Shown here in pieces: positions 17,673-26,887 of a stretch of 38,265 bases of DNA. The stretch spans positions 1 through 38,265 of the forward strand of contig JAUICO010000042.1 of the NCBI GenBank assembly GCA_030427825.1, read 5' to 3'. The notes beneath the pieces are model-generated. The model was not told the origin of the DNA. It did no database searches and saw only the letters and a program-made list of their open reading frames with translations. The stretch's first letter is position 1, and every line of letters begins with the position of its first letter. Source of the DNA: a bacterium (GTDB lineage: Bacteria; Myxococcota_A; Bradymonadia; REDH01). The translations under genes were made by a program, and so were the position numbers.

Positions 17673-18044
17673 ATGCCAAAGCAAATCAAGTTCGCTGTAA
17701 CCTTTCTTGCCACTCTCAGCGTCATCGACGTCTTGCTGGCCCTCTTGTCCGACAATCCCGCGCCGTTACTCGTCGAAGCCGGTCTGCGAGTCGTACTGGC
17801 CTTCGGACTGCTGGCTCGTTTCAACGCAGCGCGCATTTGGGGGTACGCCCTCGCTTTCATTGGAGCTGGAGGCGCCTTGTTCGGGCTCCTCGGCGGACTC
17901 GCTATCGGCGCTGGGGCGGCGTTCGCCGGCTTGTCACTGATCTCGGTGTTGCTCGCCTGCGCATTCCTGGCTTGCATGGGCTCCGAAGAAGCAAAACGGT
18001 GGTGCCACAGACCACTGATAAGGGCCCGCTGGCAGAGCGCCTGA
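17673..18044 (+). CDS. Small four-helix membrane protein, unknown function
   Basis: ATG 17673 is chosen because GGAGA lies 7 bases upstream and the hydrophobic part starts just after it; the same frame is open further upstream from 17412 with unlikely composition. The 123-residue product has about four membrane segments (near 6-25, 30-50, 55-82, 84-105), a Gly/Ala-rich centre (GAGGALFGLLGGLAIGAGAA) and a short basic C-terminus. I do not recognise the family. It stands alone on the plus strand between two minus-strand genes. Confidence 0.65.
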   Translation: MPKQIKFAVTFLATLSVIDVLLALLSDNPAPLLVEAGLRVVLAFGLLARFNAARIWGYALAFIGAGGALFGLLGGLAIGAGAAFAGLSLISVLLACAFLACMGSEEAKRWCHRPLIRARWQSA

Positions 18045-18099
18045 CAATCCGGGGCGCCTGCACCCAGGTGCGCTGCTAAGCTTCCAACCACGCAGAAAA

Positions 18100-18124
18100 C
18101 CCCGCAACTCTGAGAGTTGCGGGG
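18100..18124 (-). terminator. Intrinsic terminator of tRNA-Asp
   Basis: A perfect 11-base stem (CCCCGCAACTC / GAGTTGCGGGG) with a 3-base loop is followed, on the minus strand, by TTTTC. It begins 12 bases after the 3' end of tRNA-Asp. It may also stop transcription from the plus-strand gene ending at 18044, though the plus side lacks a T-run. Confidence 0.85.
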
Positions 18125-18136
18125 CTTCCTTCCTAG

Positions 18137-18210
<74 letters not shown>

Positions 18211-18229
18211 ATCCCCTTAGGGAGGGGAG

Positions 18230-18259
18230 CTTATAGCGCCGGGATTCGGGGTGCGTCAA
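18230..18259 (-). promoter_or_regulatory. Sigma-70-type promoter for tRNA-Asp
   Basis: On the minus strand a TTGACG box (18259-18254) is followed after 18 bases by TATAAG (18235-18230), about 20 bases before the mature tRNA 5' end at 18210. Confidence 0.7.
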
Positions 18260-18286
18260 GCGGATTGAGCCCTCGAATCCGCAAAA

Positions 18287-19222
18287 TCAGCCTTCTGCAC
18301 CGAGGGACACGTCCTGCGGCAATCCGTGGGCGGGAACCCAGCTCACGTCCGACTGCTTCGGCGGCAGCTCGACCGGCTTCCCGTCATAGCGAAGGCGCCG
18401 TCCCGGCCAGATAAAGGTACGCCACACATAGAGAAACATGGATTTCTGATCGAGCTCCGGGTGGATGTGCGGTGCGATCTCCTGCGCATGGACCTCAGGC
18501 AACAGCGACCAGTGCAGGCTCGGCTTCTCATGATGAATCGTGTGAAAGCCGTTGTTGAAGGTGAACCAGCCGAAGAGTGGGCTCACGAAGTTGCGTGAGT
18601 GATTGTAGGGGTGCTCGTGGTCGCAACCGTCGTGTTGCAGGTAGTTGATACCGATGATCCCGAACGCGGCCCACAGGTGCGGCACGTACCAGTAGAGCAA
18701 CGCGCGCCGCCAATCGAGAATGAGCAACGCAACGCTGACCGCGGTGAAGATCGCGCCCTCAAGCTTCAGCTGCCTGTACCAGCGGCGACGCACCGTCTTC
18801 ATCTGGCCGATAAATGCCTTGTCGTTCTTCATGATCGAGAAAGCGACAGTCGGCAGGAACATCAGCAGATTGAGCAGGTTCCACCGAAAGCGCATCTTCG
18901 TCGTGCGCATCACATCGCGCTCAAGCTGCGTATACTTGTGGTGACTCAGGTTGTGCCCGGGCACATACGCACTCACCGGATGACCGTAGGCCAGGGTCAG
19001 GACGATCTGGAAGGCCTTGTTCCACCCTCGCTTCTCAAAGATCGGGCAGTGAATCGTGTTGTGCGTGATCACCGCACAGAACCAGGACAACACGCAGGCG
19101 GCCCCAATCCAGGCGATGCGCAGACCCATGTTGTCGGGATGTACGATCCAGAGCGTGATCACGCATGCAAAGTACGCGGCCACGAAGGCCAGGGTACGTC
19201 GATCAGCAGTGTACTTGAGCAT
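18287..19222 (-). CDS. Membrane fatty acid desaturase
   Basis: A 311-residue integral membrane di-iron enzyme that introduces double bonds into acyl chains. ATG 19222 is chosen; the frame extends to a TTG at 19255 that adds a hydrophilic stretch. Three histidine boxes are present: HNTIH (His54-His58), GHNLSHHKY (His90, His94, His95), and HTIHHEKP in the second half, plus the intermediate His of NYLQHDGCDHEH. Four or so membrane helices surround them. The length and box spacing fit acyl-lipid or acyl-CoA desaturases; regioselectivity cannot be read. It could help supply unsaturated substrate for the two lipoxygenases about 10 kb away, but that is inference. Confidence 0.88.
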   Translation of the reverse strand: MLKYTADRRTLAFVAAYFACVITLWIVHPDNMGLRIAWIGAACVLSWFCAVITHNTIHCPIFEKRGWNKAFQIVLTLAYGHPVSAYVPGHNLSHHKYTQLERDVMRTTKMRFRWNLLNLLMFLPTVAFSIMKNDKAFIGQMKTVRRRWYRQLKLEGAIFTAVSVALLILDWRRALLYWYVPHLWAAFGIIGINYLQHDGCDHEHPYNHSRNFVSPLFGWFTFNNGFHTIHHEKPSLHWSLLPEVHAQEIAPHIHPELDQKSMFLYVWRTFIWPGRRLRYDGKPVELPPKQSDVSWVPAHGLPQDVSLGAEG

Positions 19223-19314
19223 AGCGGCGCAAAAATGGGAGTTAAGATCACGCAAACTGACCCGCCAGTCGCTGACCGGCCGGTCGGTATATTGCGCTAC
19301 TCTCTGCCTAAGAG

Positions 19315-19337
19315 GCTGATTCTAAACCAGAATCAGC
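19315..19337. other. Perfect 9-bp hairpin just downstream of tRNA-Val
   Basis: GCTGATTCT and AGAATCAGC flank a five-base loop, starting 3 bases beyond the tRNA-Val 3' end (minus strand). A T-run is missing, so it may be a processing or stability hairpin, or a weak terminator. Confidence 0.5.
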
Positions 19338-19340
19338 GAA

Positions 19341-19412
19341 TGGGCGCAGCAGGGATTGAACCTGCGACAGCCTGCTTGTAAGGCAGGAGCTCTCCCACTG
19401 AGCTATACGCCC
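19341..19412 (-). tRNA. tRNA-Val(TAC)
   Basis: A 72-nt cloverleaf with acceptor GGGCGTA/TGCGCCC, discriminator A, D-arm AGCTCAGTGGGAGAGCT, T-arm GGTTCAATCCC, and anticodon loop CTTACAA giving anticodon TAC. The CCA end is not encoded. It lies 60 bases downstream of the lon stop on the same strand. Confidence 0.95.
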
Positions 19413-19425
19413 TCAACGGGCGCGG

Positions 19426-19454
19426 ATCCTTCATCGTTGCGTGTGCACTGTCAA
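19426..19454 (-). promoter_or_regulatory. Probable promoter for tRNA-Val
   Basis: On the minus strand a perfect TTGACA (19454-19449) is followed after 17 bases by AAGGAT (19431-19426), a weak -10, then a GC-rich stretch before the tRNA 5' end at 19412. It lies just after the lon stop codon. Confidence 0.5.
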
Positions 19455-19472
19455 GTCAGGAACGACGACAGG

Positions 19473-21926
19473 TTACTGCGGCAGCGTGGGACGGTCACCG
19501 GACGACGACCTGCTGTCGTCATCATCTTCATCGTCAGAGAGCGTCGGCGGCGGCAACATCAGTACGTCCGGCGGCAGAATCGTCTCTGTGAGACGCTGGT
19601 GAAAGGCGTCCGGGTCTTCCAGCGCAAGCGCCGACTTGAGCACTTCGTCCACGTCGCTGACCGGAACAATCTTCAGCGCGCGACGCACAGCGCGCGGTAC
19701 GTCGCGAAGGTCCTTCACGTTGTCTGCTGGAACGATCACCGTCTTGATACCAGCACGGTGTGCAGCAAGGATTTTCTCCTTGAGCCCGCCGATGGGCAGC
19801 ACTCTGCCTCGCAGCGTAATCTCGCCGGTCATCGCCACATCACGGCGAACAGCGATGCGGCACAGCGCAGAAACCAGGCTCGTTACGATCGTAATGCCGG
19901 CAGAAGGACCGTCTTTCGGCTGCGCGCCCTCCGGGAAGTGAACGTGCAGGTCAATCTTCTGGTAGAAGTCCGGCGCAAGTCCGAGGTTCATCGCGCGGCT
20001 GCGCACGTAGGTCAGCGCTGCTTTAGCGGACTCCTGCATGACATCGCCGAGCTTGCCGGTGATCGTCAGTTTTCCGGTACCGGGCATCACCATGACTTCG
20101 GCCGTCAGCAGCACGCCGCCGTACATCGTCCAGGCGAGGCCGTTGGTTGTTCCGATCTGGTCCGTCTCTTCTACGCGGTCGTCCCGATACTTCGCCGGTC
20201 CGAGGTACTTCTTCACCGAGCGAGCAGAGATGTCGTACTTCTCGCTGGTGCCATCACGGACGGCCTTCGTCGCTACCTTACGCAGCACAGACGCAATCTG
20301 ACGCTCAAGCGTACGTACACCCGCCTCGCGCGTGTAGCTCTGAATGATCGTCTTCAGCGCAGCGTCGCTGAATTCCACCTTCACGTCCGCGAGGCCGTTC
20401 TCTTCCTGCTGACGCTTGATCAGGTGCCGTCGTGCAATGTGCTTCTTCTCAAACTCGGTGTATCCGGGGATCTCGATGATCTCCATGCGATCACGGAGCG
20501 GAATCGGAATCTGGCTCAGGTTGTTCGCTGTGGTGATAAACATCACATCAGACAAATCGTAGTCGAGATCGAGGTAGTGATCGTTGAAGTCCTCGTTCTG
20601 CTCCGGATCCAGGACCTCAAGCAGCGCGCTTGCCGGATCGCCTCGGAAGTCCATCGACATCTTGTCGATTTCGTCGAGGAGGAACACCGGATTGTTTGAT
20701 TCCGCCTTCTTCAGCGACTGAATAATCTTGCCCGGCAACGCACCAATGTACGTACGGCGGTGGCCGCGAATCTCTGCTTCATCGCGGACTCCACCCAACG
20801 AAAGGCGAACGAACTTTCGACCGGTCGACCGAGCAATGCTGCGGGCGAGCGAGGTCTTGCCCACGCCGGGCGGTCCCACCATGCAGAGCACGGGGCCACG
20901 CAGTTTGTTTACGAGCTTGTGTACTGCCAGGTACTCGAGGATTCGTTCCTTCGGCTTGTCCAACCCGAAGTGGTCGTCGTTGAGGATCTCTTCAGCGCGC
21001 GCAAGGTCGAGGTTGTCCTCGGTCTTGTCCTTCCATGGCAGCGACAGGACCCAGTCGATGTAGTTTCGGAGCACGGTGGCTTCGGCGCTCATCGGACTCA
21101 TCATCTTGAGCTTCTTCAGCTCCTTTTCGAGTCGAGCCTGCGCCTCGTCCGACATCTCCTTCTTGCGTATCTTCTCTTCGAGCTCCTCGATTTCGTTCTT
21201 GAACTCGTCCTTTTCCCCACCGAGATCTTTCTGCATATTCTGCATCTGCTCGTTGAGGTAATAGTCCTTCTGGCTGCGCTCCATCTGCTTCTTTACGCGG
21301 GAGCGAATCTTGCGCTCCACCTGAAGAATCTCGATCTCAGCTTCCATCAACTCGCGCAGCTTCTCGAGCCGCTCCTTGGGGTCGGCGGTCTCAAGGATTC
21401 GCTGCTTGTCGTTCAGCTTGAGTGAGAGATGGGCGACGATCGTGTCCGCCAGCCGCGCCGGATCATCGATCTGCGCCGCGCTCTGCAGAATCTCCGGCGG
21501 AATCCGCTTGTTCAACTTCACGTACAACTCAAAGGTCGCGCGCACGGTGTCCATCAGCGCACCGAGCGAGCTGTCCACGTCTGCGGGCTCCAGAATCTCC
21601 TCCAGCTCAACAGAGAACCACGGATCCATCGACAGGTACTTAACGATTCGGGCCCGTCGCTTGCCCTCAACCAGCACCTTCACCGTGCCGTCTGGCAGGC
21701 GCAGCAGCTGAATAATGGAACCCACCGTACCAACCGAGAAGATGTCGTCCGGTCGGGGATCGTTCGTCTTCGCCCGCTTCTGCGCGCTGAGCAGAATCTC
21801 TTTGCCGGCGCGCATCGCTTCCTCAAGCGCGCGAATAGACTTCTCCCGCCCGACAAAAAGAGGAACCACCATGTGTGGAAACACAATGATGTCGCGCAAT
21901 GGCAGCAGTGGGCGGCGTTTATTCAT
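19473..21926 (-). CDS. lon: ATP-dependent protease La (Lon)
   Basis: An 817-residue product of normal Lon length. It degrades misfolded and regulatory proteins in the cytoplasm as a hexamer. In order: the N-terminal substrate-binding domain starting [17 protein letters not shown], a coiled coil (about 200-260), the AAA+ module with Walker [10 protein letters not shown] near residue 357 and LDEIDKM for Walker B, and the protease domain with Ser675 in PKDGPSAG and the Lys of GGLKEK. The C-terminus extends into an acidic, Ser-rich tail. It is the last gene of the tig-clpP-clpX-lon run, 33 bases after clpX. No strong ribosome binding site is visible before the ATG. Confidence 0.98.
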   Translation of the reverse strand: MNKRRPLLPLRDIIVFPHMVVPLFVGREKSIRALEEAMRAGKEILLSAQKRAKTNDPRPDDIFSVGTVGSIIQLLRLPDGTVKVLVEGKRRARIVKYLSMDPWFSVELEEILEPADVDSSLGALMDTVRATFELYVKLNKRIPPEILQSAAQIDDPARLADTIVAHLSLKLNDKQRILETADPKERLEKLRELMEAEIEILQVERKIRSRVKKQMERSQKDYYLNEQMQNMQKDLGGEKDEFKNEIEELEEKIRKKEMSDEAQARLEKELKKLKMMSPMSAEATVLRNYIDWVLSLPWKDKTEDNLDLARAEEILNDDHFGLDKPKERILEYLAVHKLVNKLRGPVLCMVGPPGVGKTSLARSIARSTGRKFVRLSLGGVRDEAEIRGHRRTYIGALPGKIIQSLKKAESNNPVFLLDEIDKMSMDFRGDPASALLEVLDPEQNEDFNDHYLDLDYDLSDVMFITTANNLSQIPIPLRDRMEIIEIPGYTEFEKKHIARRHLIKRQQEENGLADVKVEFSDAALKTIIQSYTREAGVRTLERQIASVLRKVATKAVRDGTSEKYDISARSVKKYLGPAKYRDDRVEETDQIGTTNGLAWTMYGGVLLTAEVMVMPGTGKLTITGKLGDVMQESAKAALTYVRSRAMNLGLAPDFYQKIDLHVHFPEGAQPKDGPSAGITIVTSLVSALCRIAVRRDVAMTGEITLRGRVLPIGGLKEKILAAHRAGIKTVIVPADNVKDLRDVPRAVRRALKIVPVSDVDEVLKSALALEDPDAFHQRLTETILPPDVLMLPPPTLSDDEDDDDSRSSSGDRPTLPQ

Positions 21927-21959
21927 ACGTTGGTGCTTTGTCGGTTGTCGGGTGCCTTC

Positions 21960-23213
21960 TCAGGCAGTCTCAGCTTCGCGGGCGCGCACAATCTTCGGCG
22001 GCGCCCCATTCTCGATCACATCAGTTGTAATCACCACTTCGCGGATCGTCTCGTCATCCGGACTGTCGTACATCGTCTGAAGCATCGCGCCTTCAAGGAT
22101 CGAGCGCAATCCACGCGCCCCTGTTCGCTGTTCCTTCGCCGAACGTGCGACGGCTCTCAGCGCCGAATCTTCGAAGTGGAGTGCGATCCCGTCCATCCGG
22201 AACAGCTTCTGGTACTGTTTGATGAGCGCGTTCTTCGGCTCCGTCAGCACCTGCACCAGCGCGTCTTCGTCCAGCTCGGAGAGCGTCGTCACGACCGGCA
22301 GCCTGCCCACCAACTCAGGAATGAGGCCGATCTTGAGGAGGTCCTCCGGCTCCATGTACGAGAAGATCGCGAACTCATCGATGTCCGCCCTGCTCGCGTC
22401 TTCGTCGCCGGTCCCAAAACCCAGCTTGCGCTTGCCCAGACGTTCGCGAATCACCTCTTCGAGACCGCTGAACGCGCCTCCGCAGATGAAGAGGATGTTC
22501 GTCGTATCGACCTTCAGCAGCTCCTGCTGCGGGTGCTTGCGGCCGCCCTTCGGCGGTACGTGCGCGATCGTCCCTTCGATAATCTTGAGCAGCGACTGCT
22601 GCACGCCTTCACCGGAGACGTCCCGCGTAATCGACGGATTCTCAGACTTTCGCGCCAGCTTGTCGATCTCATCGATGTAGATGATCCCGCGCTGTGCGCG
22701 ATCGACGTCAAGGTCGCACGCCTGCAGCAGAGACACGATGATGTTCTCAACGTCCTCACCCACGTAGCCCGCCTCGGTCAGGCTCGTCGCATCCACGATG
22801 GTGAAGGGAACATCGAGGGTGCGCGCCAGAGACTGCGCCAGCAGCGTCTTTCCGCTGCCCGTGGGCCCGATCATCAGGATGTTGCTCTTTTCGAGCGTCA
22901 CGTCCTTCGCGGGTGGCGCCTGGATGCGCTTGTAGTGGTTGTGGACCGCCACCGAGAGCACCTTCTTGGCGCTGTCCTGACCGATCACATAACCATCGAG
23001 AAAGGCCCGGATGTCCCGCGGATCCGGTACGTCGATATCGTCGGAGACAAGCGAGCTTCGGAGCTCTTCATCGACAATCTCACCGCACAGCGAGACGCAC
23101 TCGTCGCAGATGTACACCGATGGTCCGGCAATCAGCTTGCGGACGTCTTCCTGCGATTTCCCGCAGAAGGAACAGTTTAGAATACGTCCGGTATCTCGTG
23201 TCGTTGGTGCCAC
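21960..23213 (-). CDS. clpX: ATP-dependent Clp protease ATP-binding subunit ClpX
   Basis: A 417-residue AAA+ unfoldase that feeds substrates to ClpP. The start is GTG, with GGAG 6 bases upstream. The N-terminal zinc-binding domain has Cys14, Cys17, Cys36 and Cys39. The AAA+ core has Walker A GPTGSGKT, Walker [10 protein letters not shown], the pore-loop region GYVGED, and sensor motifs GARGLRSI. The family length is normal and all catalytic residues are visible. It sits 68 bases after clpP and before lon, the standard arrangement in many proteobacteria, and is probably cotranscribed with both. Confidence 0.98.
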   Translation of the reverse strand: MAPTTRDTGRILNCSFCGKSQEDVRKLIAGPSVYICDECVSLCGEIVDEELRSSLVSDDIDVPDPRDIRAFLDGYVIGQDSAKKVLSVAVHNHYKRIQAPPAKDVTLEKSNILMIGPTGSGKTLLAQSLARTLDVPFTIVDATSLTEAGYVGEDVENIIVSLLQACDLDVDRAQRGIIYIDEIDKLARKSENPSITRDVSGEGVQQSLLKIIEGTIAHVPPKGGRKHPQQELLKVDTTNILFICGGAFSGLEEVIRERLGKRKLGFGTGDEDASRADIDEFAIFSYMEPEDLLKIGLIPELVGRLPVVTTLSELDEDALVQVLTEPKNALIKQYQKLFRMDGIALHFEDSALRAVARSAKEQRTGARGLRSILEGAMLQTMYDSPDDETIREVVITTDVIENGAPPKIVRAREAETA

Positions 23214-23281
23214 CGCTTCTCCGTTGCCTCCCCAGCATCACCGTTAATCAGCGCCAGGTCAAACATCAGCGCGGTCGGTCT

Positions 23282-23875
23282 CTATTTCACGTCCTTTCGC
23301 TCGAGCACCTCATCGATGAGGCCGTACTCGCACGCCTCTGCGGCGGACATGAAGTTGTCGCGCTCCGTGTCCTCGCGGACCCTCTCCAGGCTCTGGCCGG
23401 TGTGCTCGGCGAGCATCGCTTCGAGCCGCTCGCGGGTCTTCATCAGCTCGCGTGCGTGAATCTCCACATCCGTCGCCTGACCGCTGAGTCCGCCCAGCAG
23501 CGGCTGATGGATCATGATGCGCGAATTCGGCAACGCAAAGCGCTGTCCGGGTTCGCCGCCCGACAACAGGAACGCGCCCATGCTCGCCGCCTGCCCGATG
23601 CAGATCGTTGAGACCTGCGGGCGGATGTATCGCATGGTGTCATAGATCGCGAGGCCCGCTGACACCGAACCGCCCGGCGAGTTGATGTAGAGGTGAACCT
23701 GTCGCTCAGGGTCGTCGCTCTCGAGGAAGAGCAGCTGCGCGATAATCGAATTTGCGACCTGATCGTTGACCTGAGTGCCCAGGAAGATGATCCGGTCCTT
23801 CAGCAGACGCGAGAAGATGTCCCACGAGCGTTCGCCGCGGTGGCTCTGTTCAACAACGTAGGGGATCAGGGACAC
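23282..23875 (-). CDS. clpP: ATP-dependent Clp protease proteolytic subunit ClpP
   Basis: A 197-residue serine protease that forms the degradation chamber partnered with ClpX. The start is GTG with AGGAGG 5 bases upstream. The catalytic triad is Ser98 (QAASMG), His123 (MIHQP) and Asp173 (ERDNF). The N-terminus [10 protein letters not shown] corresponds to the mature family N-terminus, so there is little or no propeptide. It follows trigger factor by 94 bases in the conserved tig-clpP-clpX-lon order. Confidence 0.98.
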   Translation of the reverse strand: MSLIPYVVEQSHRGERSWDIFSRLLKDRIIFLGTQVNDQVANSIIAQLLFLESDDPERQVHLYINSPGGSVSAGLAIYDTMRYIRPQVSTICIGQAASMGAFLLSGGEPGQRFALPNSRIMIHQPLLGGLSGQATDVEIHARELMKTRERLEAMLAEHTGQSLERVREDTERDNFMSAAEACEYGLIDEVLERKDVK

Positions 23876-23969
23876 GGCTCCTCCTGTGAGCGCTGAGATA
23901 AATGAGGGCGGCGATTCGCCCGGGTGAGCGCTTCAGAAGGAATCCGACACGGATTCTATTCCGCGGCGG

Positions 23970-25337
23970 TCACGCCTCGCCGTCGCCCGATGTCTCTTCT
24001 GATTCTGCCGGCGCGTCGGCGCTCTCCGGCGGCGCCTCTGCAGGCACCTCGTCAACGAGCTTGATCGTAGCCTTCGACCACACAAAATCAAGCGCCTGCT
24101 CCAGCAACAGCCCGCTCTTCAGCCGTTCCATCGCCTCGTCATCGCTAAACTGTGCCTTGAACTTCGCGAGCGCAACTCCCTGAGCCTCGGCGCGCTCCTT
24201 CATCCAGGCGTCGATGTCCTTCTTCAGGACCTTCACTTCTTTCTCTTCGTCCGCGATCGCACGCAGCAGGAGCGACTCGCGCACTGACTGCTCAACGTCG
24301 CCCCGCATACTCTGTGCGAACTGCGCCAGGTCGATGCCGAGATCGGCGATATTGACACCGTAGCCCATCAGCGACTGCAGGCGCTGACGCGCCTCGCGCT
24401 CACATTGCGCCTGCAGGTATAGCGGCGGAATCTCAAAATCGTTCGCCGCCACGACGGTCTTCATCATGCGCTGACGCGCCGCGGACTCATGCGACTTCTC
24501 GCGCTGTTCCTTAAGCCGCGCTTTGATGTTCTTCTTCAGCTCAGCGAGGGTCTCAGCTTCACCGGACTCCTTCGCCAGATCGTCGTCCAACTTCGGCACG
24601 TCGCGGGTCTGCAGCCCCTTGAGAGTAACCTCAAGCTGCGCCGGCTTGCCCGCGAGCGACTCGATCTGGAACTGCTCGGGCATCACGACGTCGATGGTCT
24701 TCGTCGTGCCGACCTTCATCCCCTTCAAGCCGTCCGCGAAGCCCTCGAGCAGGTGCTCAGAGCCAAGCCAGATGCTCTGCTCGTCCTGCTCGATCTGGGT
24801 GATGTCGCCTTCGCCAACGCCACGGTAGGTGACGACAACGACATCGTCCTTGCGGACCTTGTCGCGATCCTCGACCGGCGCGTGCTGCGTCAGGCTTTCC
24901 TGGAGCTGCTTGAGCTCCTCCTTCACCTCATCTGCGCCCACTTTCGCCTTCTCGCGTAGCACCTCCACACCGAGGTATCCCTTCGGCTTCACCTCAGGGA
25001 AGTTCTCAGCTTTGAAAGACACCTTCACCGCGCCGGCTGCGACGCCGTCGATCAGCTCAGGCTGCGAGATGTGAATGACTGACTTCAACTGCTTGTCGCC
25101 GAGGGTCTGCGTCACACCACGGTCGATGGCGGCGTTGATCGCGTCGAGGCGCGCAGACTTTCCGTAACGCTTCTTCAACAGCTGCATCGGCACCTTGCCA
25201 CGGCGAAAGCCGTTCTGCTTCATGCTGCCGGCCTGGCGCTTGAGAATGTTGATCACCTCTTTGTTCACCACCGACTCTTCGATGGTGATCTCTACGGTCT
25301 GGGTGGTCTCACTGTCGCGCTGTACCTTGATGTCCAT
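23970..25337 (-). CDS. tig: Trigger factor, ribosome-associated chaperone
   Basis: A 455-residue chaperone and peptidyl-prolyl isomerase that binds nascent chains at the ribosome exit. ATG 25337 is chosen because MDIKVQRD is the domain start and GAGAAG lies 3 bases upstream; the open frame runs further back through tRNA-Leu. The ribosome-docking loop GFRRGKVPMQLLKKRYG is near residues 42-58. The FKBP-like domain covers about 150-245, and the helical C-terminal cradle follows, ending in an acidic Ala/Glu-rich tail. The start codon is only 26 bases from the tRNA-Leu 3' end, so the mRNA is probably released from a tRNA-containing transcript. Confidence 0.97.
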   Translation of the reverse strand: MDIKVQRDSETTQTVEITIEESVVNKEVINILKRQAGSMKQNGFRRGKVPMQLLKKRYGKSARLDAINAAIDRGVTQTLGDKQLKSVIHISQPELIDGVAAGAVKVSFKAENFPEVKPKGYLGVEVLREKAKVGADEVKEELKQLQESLTQHAPVEDRDKVRKDDVVVVTYRGVGEGDITQIEQDEQSIWLGSEHLLEGFADGLKGMKVGTTKTIDVVMPEQFQIESLAGKPAQLEVTLKGLQTRDVPKLDDDLAKESGEAETLAELKKNIKARLKEQREKSHESAARQRMMKTVVAANDFEIPPLYLQAQCEREARQRLQSLMGYGVNIADLGIDLAQFAQSMRGDVEQSVRESLLLRAIADEEKEVKVLKKDIDAWMKERAEAQGVALAKFKAQFSDDEAMERLKSGLLLEQALDFVWSKATIKLVDEVPAEAPPESADAPAESEETSGDGEA

Positions 25338-25363
25338 CGTCTTCTCAGCTGCTGTGGTGCGAG

Positions 25364-25444
<81 letters not shown>

Positions 25445-25482
25445 CGTCAATCGTCTACGAAATACGAGTCAGTTCGAAGCAG

Positions 25483-25555
25483 TGCGCCCTGAAGGAATCG
25501 AACCTTCAACCTCCGGATTAAGAGTCCGCTGCTCTGCCAATTGAGCTAAGGGCGC
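25483..25555 (-). tRNA. tRNA-Lys(CTT)
   Basis: A 73-nt cloverleaf with acceptor GCGCCCT/AGGGCGC, discriminator A, and anticodon loop CTCTTAA giving CTT. CCA is not encoded. It is part of the tRNA cluster leading into tig. Confidence 0.95.
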
Positions 25556-25595
25556 GTTCCGCTCTTCGGCGGAATCAGGTGCCGGTATTCGGCAG

Positions 25596-25669
<74 letters not shown>

Positions 25670-25689
25670 GTATGAAGGGCTTTCGCCAG

Positions 25690-25764
25690 GGTGGGTGAGG
25701 GGACTTGAACCCCCGACTTCCGGTACCACAAACCGGCACTCTAACCAGCTGAGCTACACCCACC
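25690..25764 (-). tRNA. tRNA-His(GTG)
   Basis: The cloverleaf has acceptor GTGGGTG/CACCCAC and anticodon loop TTGTGGT giving GTG. The genomic base before position 1 is G and the discriminator is C, so the His-specific G-1:C73 pair is encoded. It is the first tRNA after the promoter at 25807-25835. Confidence 0.95.
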
Positions 25765-25806
25765 GTTACGTGTCGACCAGGGCCCAGGGCCAAGAATCGA
25801 GCGCGC

Positions 25807-25835
25807 TTGCTACACCTGGGCTGTACGGGTGTCAA
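25807..25835 (-). promoter_or_regulatory. Strong stable-RNA promoter before tRNA-His
   Basis: On the minus strand a perfect TTGACA (25835-25830) is followed after 17 bases by TAGCAA (25812-25807), then directly by a GCGCGC discriminator. Such GC-rich discriminators are typical of promoters under stringent (ppGpp) control. It should drive tRNA-His, Arg, Lys, Leu and at least tig. The 193-bp gap between tRNA-His and tRNA-Arg(TCT) holds this and no gene. Confidence 0.7.
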
Positions 25836-25957
25836 TCTGAAGGGGCCGCGTTTTTTCGATCAGCGCGCTCGGCCGCGATTTGCGGCTTCATCACCGCGAC
25901 AGGCTCCGCGCACGCGCAACCGCCTTCGCGACGCCCTGACCCTCTGCTCTTATCAAG

Positions 25958-26031
25958 CGCGCTCGGCAGGATTCGAACCTGCGACCGTCGGATTAGAAGT
26001 CCGATGCTCTATCCAGCTGAGCTACGAGCGC
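25958..26031 (-). tRNA. tRNA-Arg(TCT)
   Basis: A 74-nt cloverleaf with acceptor GCGCTCG/CGAGCGC, discriminator G, and anticodon loop CTTCTAA giving TCT, reading AGA. It is very similar in body to tRNA-Arg(TCG) in this cluster, suggesting common descent. CCA is not encoded. Confidence 0.95.
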
Positions 26032-26035
26032 TCAG

Positions 26036-26109
26036 TCGGGGCGACAGGATTCGAACCTGCGACCTACGGTTCCCAAAACCGTCGCGCTACCAGGCTGCGC
26101 CACGCCCCG
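26036..26109 (-). tRNA. tRNA-Pro(TGG)
   Basis: A 74-nt cloverleaf with acceptor CGGGGCG/CGCCCCG, discriminator A, and anticodon loop TTTGGGA giving TGG. It is only four bases from tRNA-Arg(TCT), so the two are surely cotranscribed. CCA is not encoded. Confidence 0.95.
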
Positions 26110-26124
26110 AATTTGCGATGCGGC

Positions 26125-26154
26125 GCTATACACGTTGCGTTGCGACCCGGTCCA
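26125..26154 (-). promoter_or_regulatory. Possible promoter for tRNA-Pro/tRNA-Arg(TCT)
   Basis: On the minus strand a TATAGC box (26130-26125) lies 16 bases before the tRNA-Pro 5' end. A weak TGGACC element is 18 bases further upstream. Weak match; the tRNAs might instead be read from the rdgB side. Confidence 0.35.
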
Positions 26155-26176
26155 GCGGATTCCACTGCCTCGGGAA

Positions 26177-26854
26177 TCAGGTGCGCCGAGACCACAGTGA
26201 AACCAGCGCGCGAAGGGCCTCGCCGCGGTGGCTCATTCCGTTCTTCTCGACCGATCCCAACTCGGCGACGTGCCGGCCGTCCGCAAGCCGAATCCAGGGG
26301 TCGTAGCCGAAGCCGCCCTCCCCTCGTGACACACGCGCGACCTCGCCCGGCATCGTCCCCGACGCGGTCAGCACCGGAGTGCCGGCCACAACGCTGCGTC
26401 CATCCGGGGCAATGCCCACCACATCGCTGAGCACAGCTGCTTCCTCACCATCAGAAAGAGGCACACCGGCGACGGCGATCACACACTGATAGGACGCCGC
26501 TCGCTCTGTGTCGGGTACCGCGTCCATCACCTCGATGAGCCTGGTGTTGTTCTCTTCATCGCTCGCGCCCACCCCCGCATAGCGCGCCGAGTAGACGCCG
26601 GGAGCGCCGTCCAGCGCGTCCACCGCCAGCCCGGAGTCGTCCGCCAGTGCAGGCAGACCCGTGTGTTCATGCCAGGCGAGAGCCTTGATCGCCGCATTCT
26701 CGGCGAATGTCGCGCCCCACTCTTCGACGTCGAGCACAACCCCGAGCTCCTTCGGCGACATCAGGGCGACGCCCAGGGGTTCGAGGATAGCGCGAATCTC
26801 GACCAGCTTGTGCGGGTTCGAGGTGGCGACAACCCAGCGCATTGCAGGGTTCAT
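26177..26854 (-). CDS. rdgB: RdgB/HAM1-type XTP/dITP pyrophosphatase
   Basis: A 225-residue enzyme that hydrolyses dITP and XTP to monophosphates and so keeps deaminated purines out of nucleic acids. Family motifs in order: SNPHKLVEI at the substrate-binding N-terminus, [23 protein letters not shown] with the catalytic Asp, GGFGYDPWI, and MSHRGEAL near the C-terminus. It is about 25 residues longer than the common size because of an insert between the central strands (around residues 135-165, [20 protein letters not shown]). It follows rph by 33 bases, a common pairing. Confidence 0.95.
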   Translation of the reverse strand: MNPAMRWVVATSNPHKLVEIRAILEPLGVALMSPKELGVVLDVEEWGATFAENAAIKALAWHEHTGLPALADDSGLAVDALDGAPGVYSARYAGVGASDEENNTRLIEVMDAVPDTERAASYQCVIAVAGVPLSDGEEAAVLSDVVGIAPDGRSVVAGTPVLTASGTMPGEVARVSRGEGGFGYDPWIRLADGRHVAELGSVEKNGMSHRGEALRALVSLWSRRT

Positions 26855-26887
26855 AGACTCTCCGACGTCATTGAACGCGCAGCCGGG

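Noticed and set aside
19356..23180. Two long plus-strand open frames opposite lon and clpX (447 and 583 residues)
   Set aside because: They are antisense shadows of well-conserved genes, with His/Arg/Leu-rich composition and no signature of a domain.
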